From positions 1 through 5,394 of the forward strand of contig JAJZLA010000146.1 in assembly GCA_021803845.1 (NCBI GenBank): 5,394 nucleotides of DNA, given 5' to 3'. How positions within the stretch are numbered: the stretch's first letter is position 1; the number at the start of each line of letters is the position of its first letter. The position numbers and the translations under genes were made by a program. Of this stretch, positions 1 to 5,394 are shown piece by piece. The stretch is from a bacterium (lineage in GTDB: Bacteria > SZUA-79 > Acidulodesulfobacterales > Acidulodesulfobacteraceae). The notes beneath the pieces are model-generated. The model made no database searches. It was not told the DNA's origin and was given only the letters and a program-made list of their open reading frames with translations.

Positions 1-425
1 TTAAATATCTACTCCCTGTTATAACAACAAAACATTTGAATTTCTATCAAAAATTAGACGGGGTTCTTTTGCTTTTCGTATATTTGATTCCATTTATTTT
101 TTTATTGGGCATATTGGATTCTATAGTGTTATTTTTTACGGGCGAGATGAATTTAGTAAATTATGTAATTGTATACTTATTGATAGGCATGTACGTAACT
201 TTTGGAAGTTTTGCCCCTTTTTATCAGATAGGAATCGGAGCTTTTCTGGATAGGACTTCAAACAGAATACGCCTGCTGCCTTTTTTCTTTTTTGTTTTTG
301 TCTTTAATATGTGGTTTATTTCTCAGGGTTTTATAGAATCGGTTATCGATGTTATAAGCTTTAGAAAGGTTACATGGCATAAGACAAAACGCTACAGGAA
401 AGAGGAGGCGACAGCGGCAAAATGA
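1..425 (+). CDS. C-terminal part of a membrane glycosyltransferase, probably family 2 (partial at 5' end)
   Basis: The reading frame (codons from base 3) is open from the window edge to the TGA at 423-425, giving 140 visible residues. It is the tail of a longer gene: no ribosome binding site precedes the TTG at 36, and the residues before it (KYLLPVITTKHL) continue the same kind of sequence. Three long hydrophobic segments are visible, roughly residues 20-45, 52-75 and 90-112, followed by a basic cytoplasmic tail with VTWHKTKRYRKEE. The pattern of a short amphipathic stretch, several membrane helices and a closing W-x-K-T-x-R is common at the C-terminus of processive GT2 enzymes that make and export polysaccharide. 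The catalytic D, DxD and QxxRW motifs would lie upstream, so the family call is an inference from the tail and context. The stop overlaps the next start (ATGA), which suggests translational coupling. It could also be another multi-pass membrane protein. Confidence 0.65.
   Translation, partial: KYLLPVITTKHLNFYQKLDGVLLLFVYLIPFIFLLGILDSIVLFFTGEMNLVNYVIVYLLIGMYVTFGSFAPFYQIGIGAFLDRTSNRIRLLPFFFFVFVFNMWFISQGFIESVIDVISFRKVTWHKTKRYRKEEATAAK
401..408 (+). promoter_or_regulatory. Ribosome binding site for the solenoid protein gene
   Basis: AGAGGAGG lies inside the end of the upstream gene, 13 nt before the ATG at 422. The match to the anti-Shine-Dalgarno sequence is strong but the spacing is long. No other start codon in this frame lies nearer, and the ATGA overlap at 422-425 could let terminating ribosomes restart, so the ATG at 422 is the best start. 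Confidence 0.55.
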
Positions 426-1459
426 ATTTTATTATATTAATTTTGATATTTGCATTTTTTATCTTTTTGCCTTTTGTTCCGGGCATTATAGAGCTTTTAG
501 CGCCGGCGGACGATAAGCCGCTGCCTGTAAAGGACTACTCTAGGGATGCGCGCTATTTTGGCGGGTCGTTCAGAAGAATACTGAAAGATTCTTTTCAAAG
601 AGATGGGTTTGAAAAAAACATATCCGAAATAAAATTATCTTCTGGTTTAGAAAAAATAGAAATTATATCTTCCGATTTTAATTCCTATGAAAAAAAGCTA
701 GACCATATGCTTCTAGTATCTGGCAATTTAACTGCTAAACATAATAGTAATTTTAATAAAGAAATATATATTAAAGGCAATGCGTATTTTGGGAATAATA
801 ATATTATTCGTGCAGCGGCGGTAGATAAAAATGTCGAAATAAACGAAACAGCAAAAATAATAAGATGGCTTGATGCTAATGGAGGGATTAAAGCCGGGGA
901 AAATTCTTATCTTGGAATAAGCGCATCTTGCGGAGAAAAGCTTCAATTGTCTAACGGCTGTAGATTCAGACGCCTATTCGGGAACCCTATTTTAACGTTG
1001 CAAGATACATCTAAAGTCGACTACGGCTTAATGGACAGCGAAAGGACGGATATTAACAATGCATCTATTTCAACCTACTTTAATGAAATAATAAATGAAG
1101 ACATGAGATATGACGAACCTGCAATAATAAACGGTAACCTTATAATAAACGGCAGTCTGAAGATAAATAACGAATTCACTATCAACGGAGATATAAAGGC
1201 CGGCGGGAATATAACTGTAAAAAATGCAAAAAATGTCAATTTCTTAGGCAATATAATATCTGATAAGACAATAAGAATGTCGGGAAACATAAAAGTTTAT
1301 GGAAATATATTTGCGCAGGAAGAGATTGAATTGGAAGGAGTAGAAGTAGGAAATATTAATAAAACCAAGTCGGTAATATCAAAAAAGAAATTAATACTCG
1401 GTAAAAACGTTGCCATTTACGGTTTTGTTCTGACGGAAGGAATAGGTATCGTCGGGTAG
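422..1459 (+). CDS. Membrane-anchored beta-solenoid protein, bactofilin-like (polymer-forming) C-terminal part
   Basis: 345 residues. Residues 2-25 form one hydrophobic membrane segment, followed by a charged linker with DARYFGGSFRRIL (about 42-54). Residues 98-195 have short beta-strand and turn patterns (VSGNL, YIKGNAYFGNNN, IIRWLDANGGI, CRFRRLFGNP) suggesting a first solenoid section. From about 232 to the end there is a clear hexapeptide rhythm: Gly or Asn at 238, 244, 250, 256, 262 and 268, then after a two-residue shift Gly at 276, 288, 294 and 306. This resembles bactofilin or other polymer-forming cytoskeletal domains, a right-handed beta-helix. Most bactofilins are small and soluble, so a 345-residue form with a true transmembrane anchor is a variant. 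It sits between a probable GT2 enzyme and carbohydrate-active periplasmic proteins, so a scaffolding role in polysaccharide assembly is plausible but inferred. No catalytic motif is recognised. Confidence 0.7.
   Translation: MNFIILILIFAFFIFLPFVPGIIELLAPADDKPLPVKDYSRDARYFGGSFRRILKDSFQRDGFEKNISEIKLSSGLEKIEIISSDFNSYEKKLDHMLLVSGNLTAKHNSNFNKEIYIKGNAYFGNNNIIRAAAVDKNVEINETAKIIRWLDANGGIKAGENSYLGISASCGEKLQLSNGCRFRRLFGNPILTLQDTSKVDYGLMDSERTDINNASISTYFNEIINEDMRYDEPAIINGNLIINGSLKINNEFTINGDIKAGGNITVKNAKNVNFLGNIISDKTIRMSGNIKVYGNIFAQEEIELEGVEVGNINKTKSVISKKKLILGKNVAIYGFVLTEGIGIVG
1124..1152 (+). repeat. Two copies of an 11-bp direct repeat at 18-nt spacing
   Basis: ATAATAAACGG occurs at 1124-1134 and again at 1142-1152, exactly 18 nt apart. 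The spacing equals one six-residue solenoid unit: the two copies encode successive I-I-N-G turns (N237-G238 and N243-G244). It is most simply explained as coding repetition in the solenoid, perhaps a recent unit duplication. Confidence 0.6.
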
Positions 1460-1479
1460 CCGTTTTGTTATTAAAAAAC

Positions 1480-1485
1480 AGAGGA
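1480..1485 (+). promoter_or_regulatory. Ribosome binding site deciding the ATG start at 1492
   Basis: AGAGGA lies 6 nt before the ATG at 1492. An earlier in-frame TTG at 1465 has no such site. It would also add nine polar and basic residues before the KK-hydrophobic signal anchor. Confidence 0.7.
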
Positions 1486-1491
1486 AAAAAG

Positions 1492-3450
1492 ATGAAAAAA
1501 ACAACGGTTATATTTGTTTTACTTTTAGTAATATTGATTGCCGTTCCAATTATTTATTACGGTCTCAACCGCGTTAAAAAATACGAGAAATTTTCTAAGG
1601 ATAATAGCATAAGCGTTCTTTTAGTATACGGTTCATCGCAAACTCCATATGACGAATCTATTTTATCTGCTTACAAAAGCGCTTTAAAAATGGACGGAGT
1701 TCCGTTTAAAGTCATAAGCTATTCCGACCTTATATCTTTTGACCCCAAATCTTTAAGCAAAAATATACCTGCGGTTATTTTTCCTGATGCGGCAGACGAG
1801 GAATTTCCTTCCGCGATGGATTCTTCTATAAAATTTTGGGCAGAGAATTATTTGAACAAGGGAGGAAATATTGCCGTTGTGTATAATGTCGGGATAAAAA
1901 ATAAAGAAGGCCTCTATCTTAAAAAGGGCGTGTTCTCTAAAATTATCGGTTTGAATTATGAGCTATACAGTAAAATTAGGGATAAATCCTATGTAGCCGC
2001 TTTATTACGCTTCAAGAATCAGAGGAGCATGAAATTTTTTAATATACCTAAAGGAAATGCAATGGACGGTTTTTTAAGCGGCTATATGTACGGTCCGCTT
2101 GCTTTTCCAATGGCTTATACTGCTGCAGTGCCAGGGTTAAAAGGCAGAGACGTATATGCGTACGGCATAGAAAGCAACGTTAAAAAAATACTTAAATTCC
2201 CTTCTTACAGAGAGGTAAAAGATAAATATGTTTTAAAAAACAACATAAAAAAATTCCCAATAGTTGTTTTAAAAAAATACGGCAGAGGACATATTTTATA
2301 TGTCGATATGCAGTTGGGATATCTCAAAGCATATGCATCAAACGGATTTTTAATGAGGGCTTTTATAAAGACATTCCTATTCAAAATAGCAAAGATGCCT
2401 CATTTGATTTATACTCCTTACGGAAAAGGCGGGCTGATTGTTAATTGGCATATAGAAAACTATTTAGTAAGCAAGAGCATCCCGTATATGATAAAGAACC
2501 GTATTATTAGAAAAAACCTGAAAGATTCATTCGATATATCGGCGGGAAGCTTTGAAGACCGCCCGGGAGACGGAAGAGGCGTCGATGCATGCGGAAAAAA
2601 CAGGCCGTATATTAAGATGCTACTGCCTTACGGCACAATAGGCACGGACGGCGGATGGACTCATAACTATTGGTATAGGCAAGTTTTAAGCGGAAAATTT
2701 AATGAAAGCCAGATGTATGCCCTTATTAAAAAAAATAATAAGTGTTTACAAAGCATATCCGGCTACAGAATAACCGAATATATGCCCGCCGAAGGCGTTT
2801 TCCCTCAGCCTGTATCAACTAAAATTCTCAGAAAGTTAGGGATGATAGCTACTTATTATACGGGAAGTATCGGTTCAGGGCCTACGAGGACTTTCTGGAG
2901 CGGTAAACTTATTTCACGAAAAGTTATAGCATTTCCTGTATCGATAGACGGGGATTTAGCGTCTCTTTATGAATTAAAGCACTATGGCCATATGTCAAAC
3001 ATGCAAGTATTAAGTTGGCAGAAAAGCTTAGTAAATTATTGTATTAAAAATAGAGCTATCAGATTGTGGTATTCGCATCCTTACGATATATGGATATATC
3101 ATTATACTAAAGCAATGAAATTATTTACCGATTATATAGAGAAAAAGCAAAATGAAGGAAAACTGCTTGTTCGGCCGATGGCTTATTTCGCCAAATTTAT
3201 ATTGAAATTTTTAAAAACAAAATATTCTTTTATTTCGTCAAAGGGAGGCTCTATAACATTATTAATAAAAAACAAGGAAGGGTTAAAAGGGATTACGGTC
3301 GCCTTGCCCAAGAATAAAATAAGAAAACCGGATGGCAGCGCCGCATACACTATTGACGAAGGCAAAAATTATTATTATATAATTTTTACAGGAGATTTAC
3401 ATGAAGATACTATTCATTTTAGCGGTATTAGCGGTAATTACGGTTCCTAA
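1492..3450 (+). CDS. Membrane-anchored polysaccharide deacetylase-like protein with N-terminal amidotransferase-like domain
   Basis: 652 residues from the ATG at 1492. Residues 5-23 are a signal anchor after two lysines, placing the rest in the periplasm. Residues 40-290 look like a class I glutamine-amidotransferase-like Rossmann domain (ISVLLVYG at 40-47, AVIFPD at 94-99, GGNIAVVYN at 124-132, GRGHILYVDMQLGY at 264-277). No Cys-His-Glu triad is evident, so it is probably a non-catalytic or binding version. From about 305 to 575 the order of motifs fits a NodB-type deacetylase: GLIVNWHIEN (314-323), SAGSFEDRPGDGRG (350-363), IGTDGGWTHN (383-392), EYMPAEGVFPQP (429-440), then WYSHPYD (526-532) and RPMAYFAKF (561-569). 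Residues after about 580 look like a small beta-sandwich. Expected substrate: an N- or O-acetylated extracellular polysaccharide. The first His of the usual H-x3-4-H metal motif appears to be D386 and the motif-1 acid may be E322, so activity is uncertain. The last 50 nt overlap the next gene. Confidence 0.68.
   Translation: MKKTTVIFVLLLVILIAVPIIYYGLNRVKKYEKFSKDNSISVLLVYGSSQTPYDESILSAYKSALKMDGVPFKVISYSDLISFDPKSLSKNIPAVIFPDAADEEFPSAMDSSIKFWAENYLNKGGNIAVVYNVGIKNKEGLYLKKGVFSKIIGLNYELYSKIRDKSYVAALLRFKNQRSMKFFNIPKGNAMDGFLSGYMYGPLAFPMAYTAAVPGLKGRDVYAYGIESNVKKILKFPSYREVKDKYVLKNNIKKFPIVVLKKYGRGHILYVDMQLGYLKAYASNGFLMRAFIKTFLFKIAKMPHLIYTPYGKGGLIVNWHIENYLVSKSIPYMIKNRIIRKNLKDSFDISAGSFEDRPGDGRGVDACGKNRPYIKMLLPYGTIGTDGGWTHNYWYRQVLSGKFNESQMYALIKKNNKCLQSISGYRITEYMPAEGVFPQPVSTKILRKLGMIATYYTGSIGSGPTRTFWSGKLISRKVIAFPVSIDGDLASLYELKHYGHMSNMQVLSWQKSLVNYCIKNRAIRLWYSHPYDIWIYHYTKAMKLFTDYIEKKQNEGKLLVRPMAYFAKFILKFLKTKYSFISSKGGSITLLIKNKEGLKGITVALPKNKIRKPDGSAAYTIDEGKNYYYIIFTGDLHEDTIHFSGISGNYGS
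3389..3394 (+). promoter_or_regulatory. Ribosome binding site inside the upstream gene, for the ATG at 3401
   Basis: CAGGAG lies 6 nt before the ATG at 3401 and within the coding sequence of the deacetylase-like gene. It supports initiation upstream of that gene's stop, so the 50-nt overlap is real rather than a miscalled start. Confidence 0.7.
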
Positions 3451-4348
3451 CCCGGGTTATATACCCAAGTGTGACGCTGCCAGCATTAATAAATGCAATA
3501 ATCCCGCTCTGACGTTATGGAGCAAGTTTTATAACGTAAAAATAAGAAACGGTAAAACATACTATGTAGTTCCATACACCGATAATATAATAGCTTTGTA
3601 TTTTTTAAAAAAAAATAAAAATATAGGAATCATAAAAAATTATATCCTATGGTATTTTAAGCATCTTAATTATCCCGATAAATTTGGACTTACCGGAACA
3701 ATGTACGATTATAGAATCGCAGGAACAGGATGCGAGGAGAAATCGACTAAAACTTACGATTCTGCGGATAGTTATGCCGCAACATATCTTATGGTTATTT
3801 ATAAATATTATAAAAAAACCAAAGATATCAGAACGCTTAAATATATATTGCCAAAATTAAAAGACGTTGCATATATTATTCCTTATTTGCAGGCTTCCAA
3901 TGACGGACTTATAAGCGCTTTGCCTGATAAGGACGAGAAATACCTTATGGATAACTGTGAAGATTACGGAGGCGTAAAAGCGTATCTTAACCTGCTGAAA
4001 ATGACAGGGAAAAAGTTCAGCGGAGAATATAACCGTTACGAAAAACTTAAAAAATCAATAAAGGCTGCGGTTATAAAAAATCTTTATAACCGCAGCAGGC
4101 ATAACTTTGACTGGGCTGTAATAAGAGGCAGAAAACGCTATTCAAACTGGTTTGTTTATTATCCCGATGCGCTTGCTCAATTATTTCCGATTTTGTACGG
4201 TATTGCGGATAATTCTACGGTATCGGAAACATTTTTATGGAACAAATTTGAGTCTATTTATAAGAATAAGACAGGTTCATTTCCGCTTGAGCAGAGGGCT
4301 TTATATATTTTAACAAAAGAAAAAATAAAGAAAGAAAGAAATAAGTGA
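3401..4348 (+). CDS. Secreted (alpha/alpha)6-toroid glycoside hydrolase-like protein
   Basis: 315 residues with an N-terminal signal peptide: lysine at 2, hydrophobic core about 3-15, likely cleavage near CDAA at 24-27. There is no clear lipobox. The mature part is mostly helical and carries motifs I associate with six-hairpin or (alpha/alpha)-barrel carbohydrate-active enzymes: GLTGTMYDY (96-104), YDSADSYAATYL (119-130), DGLISALPD (168-176), YLMDNCEDYGG (181-191), HNFDWAV (234-240) and NWFVYYPDALAQLFP (249-263). Conserved-looking acids D103, D120, D123, D184 and E187 are candidates for catalysis or substrate binding, but I cannot assign a glycoside hydrolase family. It probably acts on the polymer made by this locus, as a trimming or release enzyme. 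It follows the deacetylase-like gene with a 50-nt overlap, so the two are likely co-translated. The highly basic C-terminus (KEKIKKERNK) is odd for a secreted domain. It could be a non-catalytic binding protein. Confidence 0.62.
   Translation: MKILFILAVLAVITVPNPGYIPKCDAASINKCNNPALTLWSKFYNVKIRNGKTYYVVPYTDNIIALYFLKKNKNIGIIKNYILWYFKHLNYPDKFGLTGTMYDYRIAGTGCEEKSTKTYDSADSYAATYLMVIYKYYKKTKDIRTLKYILPKLKDVAYIIPYLQASNDGLISALPDKDEKYLMDNCEDYGGVKAYLNLLKMTGKKFSGEYNRYEKLKKSIKAAVIKNLYNRSRHNFDWAVIRGRKRYSNWFVYYPDALAQLFPILYGIADNSTVSETFLWNKFESIYKNKTGSFPLEQRALYILTKEKIKKERNK
4064..4096. repeat. Perfect 14-bp inverted repeat with 5-nt loop (intragenic hairpin)
   Basis: GCTGCGGTTATAAA at 4064-4077 is matched exactly by its reverse complement at 4083-4096, leaving the loop AAATC. 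The repeat lies inside the toroid-protein gene, over codons for KAAVIKNLYNRS. No T-run follows on the + strand. On the - strand a T-rich stretch follows (complement of about 4041-4063), but not directly. It could be an RNA hairpin, a protein-binding palindrome or a coincidence of coding. Confidence 0.75.
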
Positions 4349-4390
4349 GTAAGTAAAATTTTTCAAATAATTAAATATAAATATATATTA

Positions 4391-4396
4391 CAGGAG
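4391..4396 (+). promoter_or_regulatory. Ribosome binding site deciding the TTG start of wecB
   Basis: CAGGAG, the same hexamer as before the upstream gene, lies 6 nt before TTG at 4403. From there the product begins MRAKLLFILGTRPEAIK, the expected WecB N-terminus. No ATG is present in this frame near the start. Confidence 0.75.
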
Positions 4397-4402
4397 AATT
4401 AA

Positions 4403-5394
4403 TTGCGAGCAAAATTATTATTTATTTTAGGCACCCGTCCCGAAGCTATTAAACTGGCTCCGCTAATACTAAAATCAAAAAAAACCGATTTTTTTGATGT
4501 AAAAGTATGCTCAACGGGACAACATAAACAAATGCTTGAGCAAGTCACAAGTTTCTTTAACCTGAAAATAGACTACGACCTTAGCTTGATGAAACAGAAT
4601 CAATCTCTTTTTGATATAACGGCAGATATGCTTAAAGCGTTAGAGCCTGTAATAGAAAAGGAAGAACCCGACAATATAATAGTTCAGGGAGATACTACGA
4701 CGGCTCTTGTCGGAACGCTGGCGGGATTTTATAAAAAAATAAGCGTAGTTCATGTAGAAGCAGGTTTGAGGACTTATAATAAATATTCTCCATTTCCTGA
4801 AGAAATGAACCGGATATTAATCAGCCGCATTGCGGATTATCATTTTGCGCCAAGTGAAAAATCAAGAGATAATTTGTCGGCAGAGGGTATAAAAGACAAA
4901 GTTTATGTCGTCGGCAATACAGCCATAGATGCTTTATCATTAGGTCTTGATTTAATAGAAAGAAATGGGGATAAAACGTATAAGGAATTTTTTAATTTCT
5001 TGGATTTTTCTAAAAAAATAATTTTGGTAACGGGACACAGAAGAGAAAGTTTCGGAAACGGATTTGAAAATATATGCGGAGCCTTAAAAGAATTATCGGA
5101 ATTGCGCAACGATATTCAGATAGTATATCCGGTTCACCTCAATCCTAATGTAAGCGAACCGGTAAACAGGATGCTCGGAAACCTGCCCGGCATATTCCTT
5201 ATCAAACCCCTTGAATATCAATACCTTATATGGCTTATGAATAAATCGTTTTTAGTATTGACTGATAGCGGCGGTATACAGGAAGAGGCGCCTTTCCTAT
5301 GCAAGCCTGTTATCGTCATGAGGGATTCGACGGAACGCATCGAAGCTGTAGAAGCAGGAGTATCGGTGCTTGTCGGCACCGATAAGGATAAAAT
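4403..5394 (+). CDS. wecB: UDP-N-acetylglucosamine 2-epimerase, non-hydrolysing (partial at 3' end)
   Basis: Interconverts UDP-GlcNAc and UDP-ManNAc in the cytoplasm, supplying ManNAc or ManNAcA units for surface polysaccharides. 330 codons are visible with no stop. The family is usually about 360-380 residues, so only some 40 are missing. Hallmarks in order: GTRPEAIK (10-17), TGQHKQML (38-45), QGDTTT (95-100), HVEAGLRT (117-124), FPEEMNR (131-137), GNTAID, TGHRRESFG (210-218), YPVHLNPNV (242-250), DSGGIQEEAP (288-297) and STERIEAVEAG (309-319). D97, E119, E133 and H212 align with the catalytic residues D95, E117, E131 and H213 of the E. coli enzyme. Q40-H41-x-Q43 and H245 fit the UDP-GlcNAc allosteric site of bacterial forms. 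The common TERPEA motif has Ile at 313 instead of Pro. It starts with TTG, 54 nt after the previous gene and with no terminator between, so it is probably in the same operon. Confidence 0.96.
   Translation, partial: MRAKLLFILGTRPEAIKLAPLILKSKKTDFFDVKVCSTGQHKQMLEQVTSFFNLKIDYDLSLMKQNQSLFDITADMLKALEPVIEKEEPDNIIVQGDTTTALVGTLAGFYKKISVVHVEAGLRTYNKYSPFPEEMNRILISRIADYHFAPSEKSRDNLSAEGIKDKVYVVGNTAIDALSLGLDLIERNGDKTYKEFFNFLDFSKKIILVTGHRRESFGNGFENICGALKELSELRNDIQIVYPVHLNPNVSEPVNRMLGNLPGIFLIKPLEYQYLIWLMNKSFLVLTDSGGIQEEAPFLCKPVIVMRDSTERIEAVEAGVSVLVGTDKDK
5361..5384. repeat. 9-bp inverted repeat with 6-nt loop inside wecB
   Basis: TATCGGTGC at 5361-5369 pairs exactly with GCACCGATA at 5376-5384 around the loop TTGTCG. 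It lies over the SVLVGTD codons near the end of the window. A stem of this size can arise from coding sequence alone, and no T-run follows within the visible bases. Confidence 0.45.

Noticed and set aside
36..425. A complete 129-residue membrane protein starting at TTG 36
   Set aside because: There is no ribosome binding site before base 36 and the frame stays open to the window edge with fitting residues. It is better read as the tail of a larger gene.
728..1290. Minus-strand open frames at 728-946 and 1075-1290
   Set aside because: Both lie opposite the solenoid gene and show no family motif. Their hydrophobic look comes from the complement of AT-rich codons.
1465..1491. TTG at 1465 as start of the deacetylase-like gene
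   Set aside because: It lacks a ribosome binding site and lies upstream of AGAGGA. The ATG at 1492 has ideal spacing and begins the signal anchor.
3183..3365. Minus-strand 60-codon open frame
   Set aside because: It lies opposite the C-terminal part of the deacetylase-like gene and shows no domain signal.
4349..4402. Internal promoter for wecB (TTTCAA at 4361, TATATT at 4384, 17-nt spacing)
   Set aside because: The -35 match is weak (3 of 6), the tract is simply AT-rich, and the start point would fall on the ribosome binding site. No terminator is visible here either.
4903..5109. Minus-strand 68-codon open frame
   Set aside because: It lies opposite conserved wecB coding sequence, including the GHRRES motif, and is a shadow of that gene.
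5361..5384. Terminator at the 9-bp inverted repeat
   Set aside because: It lies inside wecB coding sequence and no T-run follows on the + strand.
1..5394. CRISPR array, tRNA, rRNA, insertion sequence or attachment site
   Set aside because: No regularly spaced repeats, transposase motifs, terminal repeats or RNA gene signatures were seen. The window is almost wholly protein-coding.

Overview
The window is an AT-rich stretch of bacterial DNA holding five genes on the + strand. They are packed tightly: 4-nt and 50-nt overlaps and gaps of 32 and 54 nt. It reads as the middle of one transcription unit. Both end genes run off the window. I see no RNA gene, insertion sequence, CRISPR array or convincing terminator. 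The secreted and membrane-anchored enzymes suggest a Gram-negative-type envelope, but I cannot name the taxon from this sequence.

Layout. (1) Bases 1-425: C-terminal part of a multi-pass membrane protein, most likely a family 2 (GT2) polysaccharide glycosyltransferase ending in a W-x-K-T-x-R tail. (2) 422-1459: a protein with one N-terminal membrane segment and a beta-solenoid body. Its C-terminal part is a regular hexapeptide repeat like that of bactofilins. (3) 1492-3450: a membrane-anchored two-domain protein, with an N-terminal glutamine-amidotransferase-like Rossmann domain and a polysaccharide-deacetylase-like (NodB-type) domain. Several usual metal-ligand positions look altered. (4) 3401-4348: a secreted protein resembling (alpha/alpha)6-toroid glycoside hydrolases. 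(5) 4403 to the end: the non-hydrolysing UDP-N-acetylglucosamine 2-epimerase WecB/MnaA, starting with TTG and cut by the window edge. It is the one gene identified with near certainty.

Together the genes look like an extracellular polysaccharide locus. WecB would supply UDP-ManNAc, the GT2 protein would polymerise and export the chain, and the deacetylase-like and hydrolase-like proteins would modify or trim it in the periplasm. The solenoid protein may scaffold the complex. This set of neighbours does not match pel, pga/ica, bcs or alg as I know them, so it may be a poorly described exopolysaccharide system. That functional link is inferred from gene order and domain types.

Other DNA-level signals are a perfect 14-bp inverted repeat with a 5-nt loop inside gene 4, a 9-bp inverted repeat inside wecB, and an 11-bp direct repeat at 18-nt spacing in the solenoid gene.
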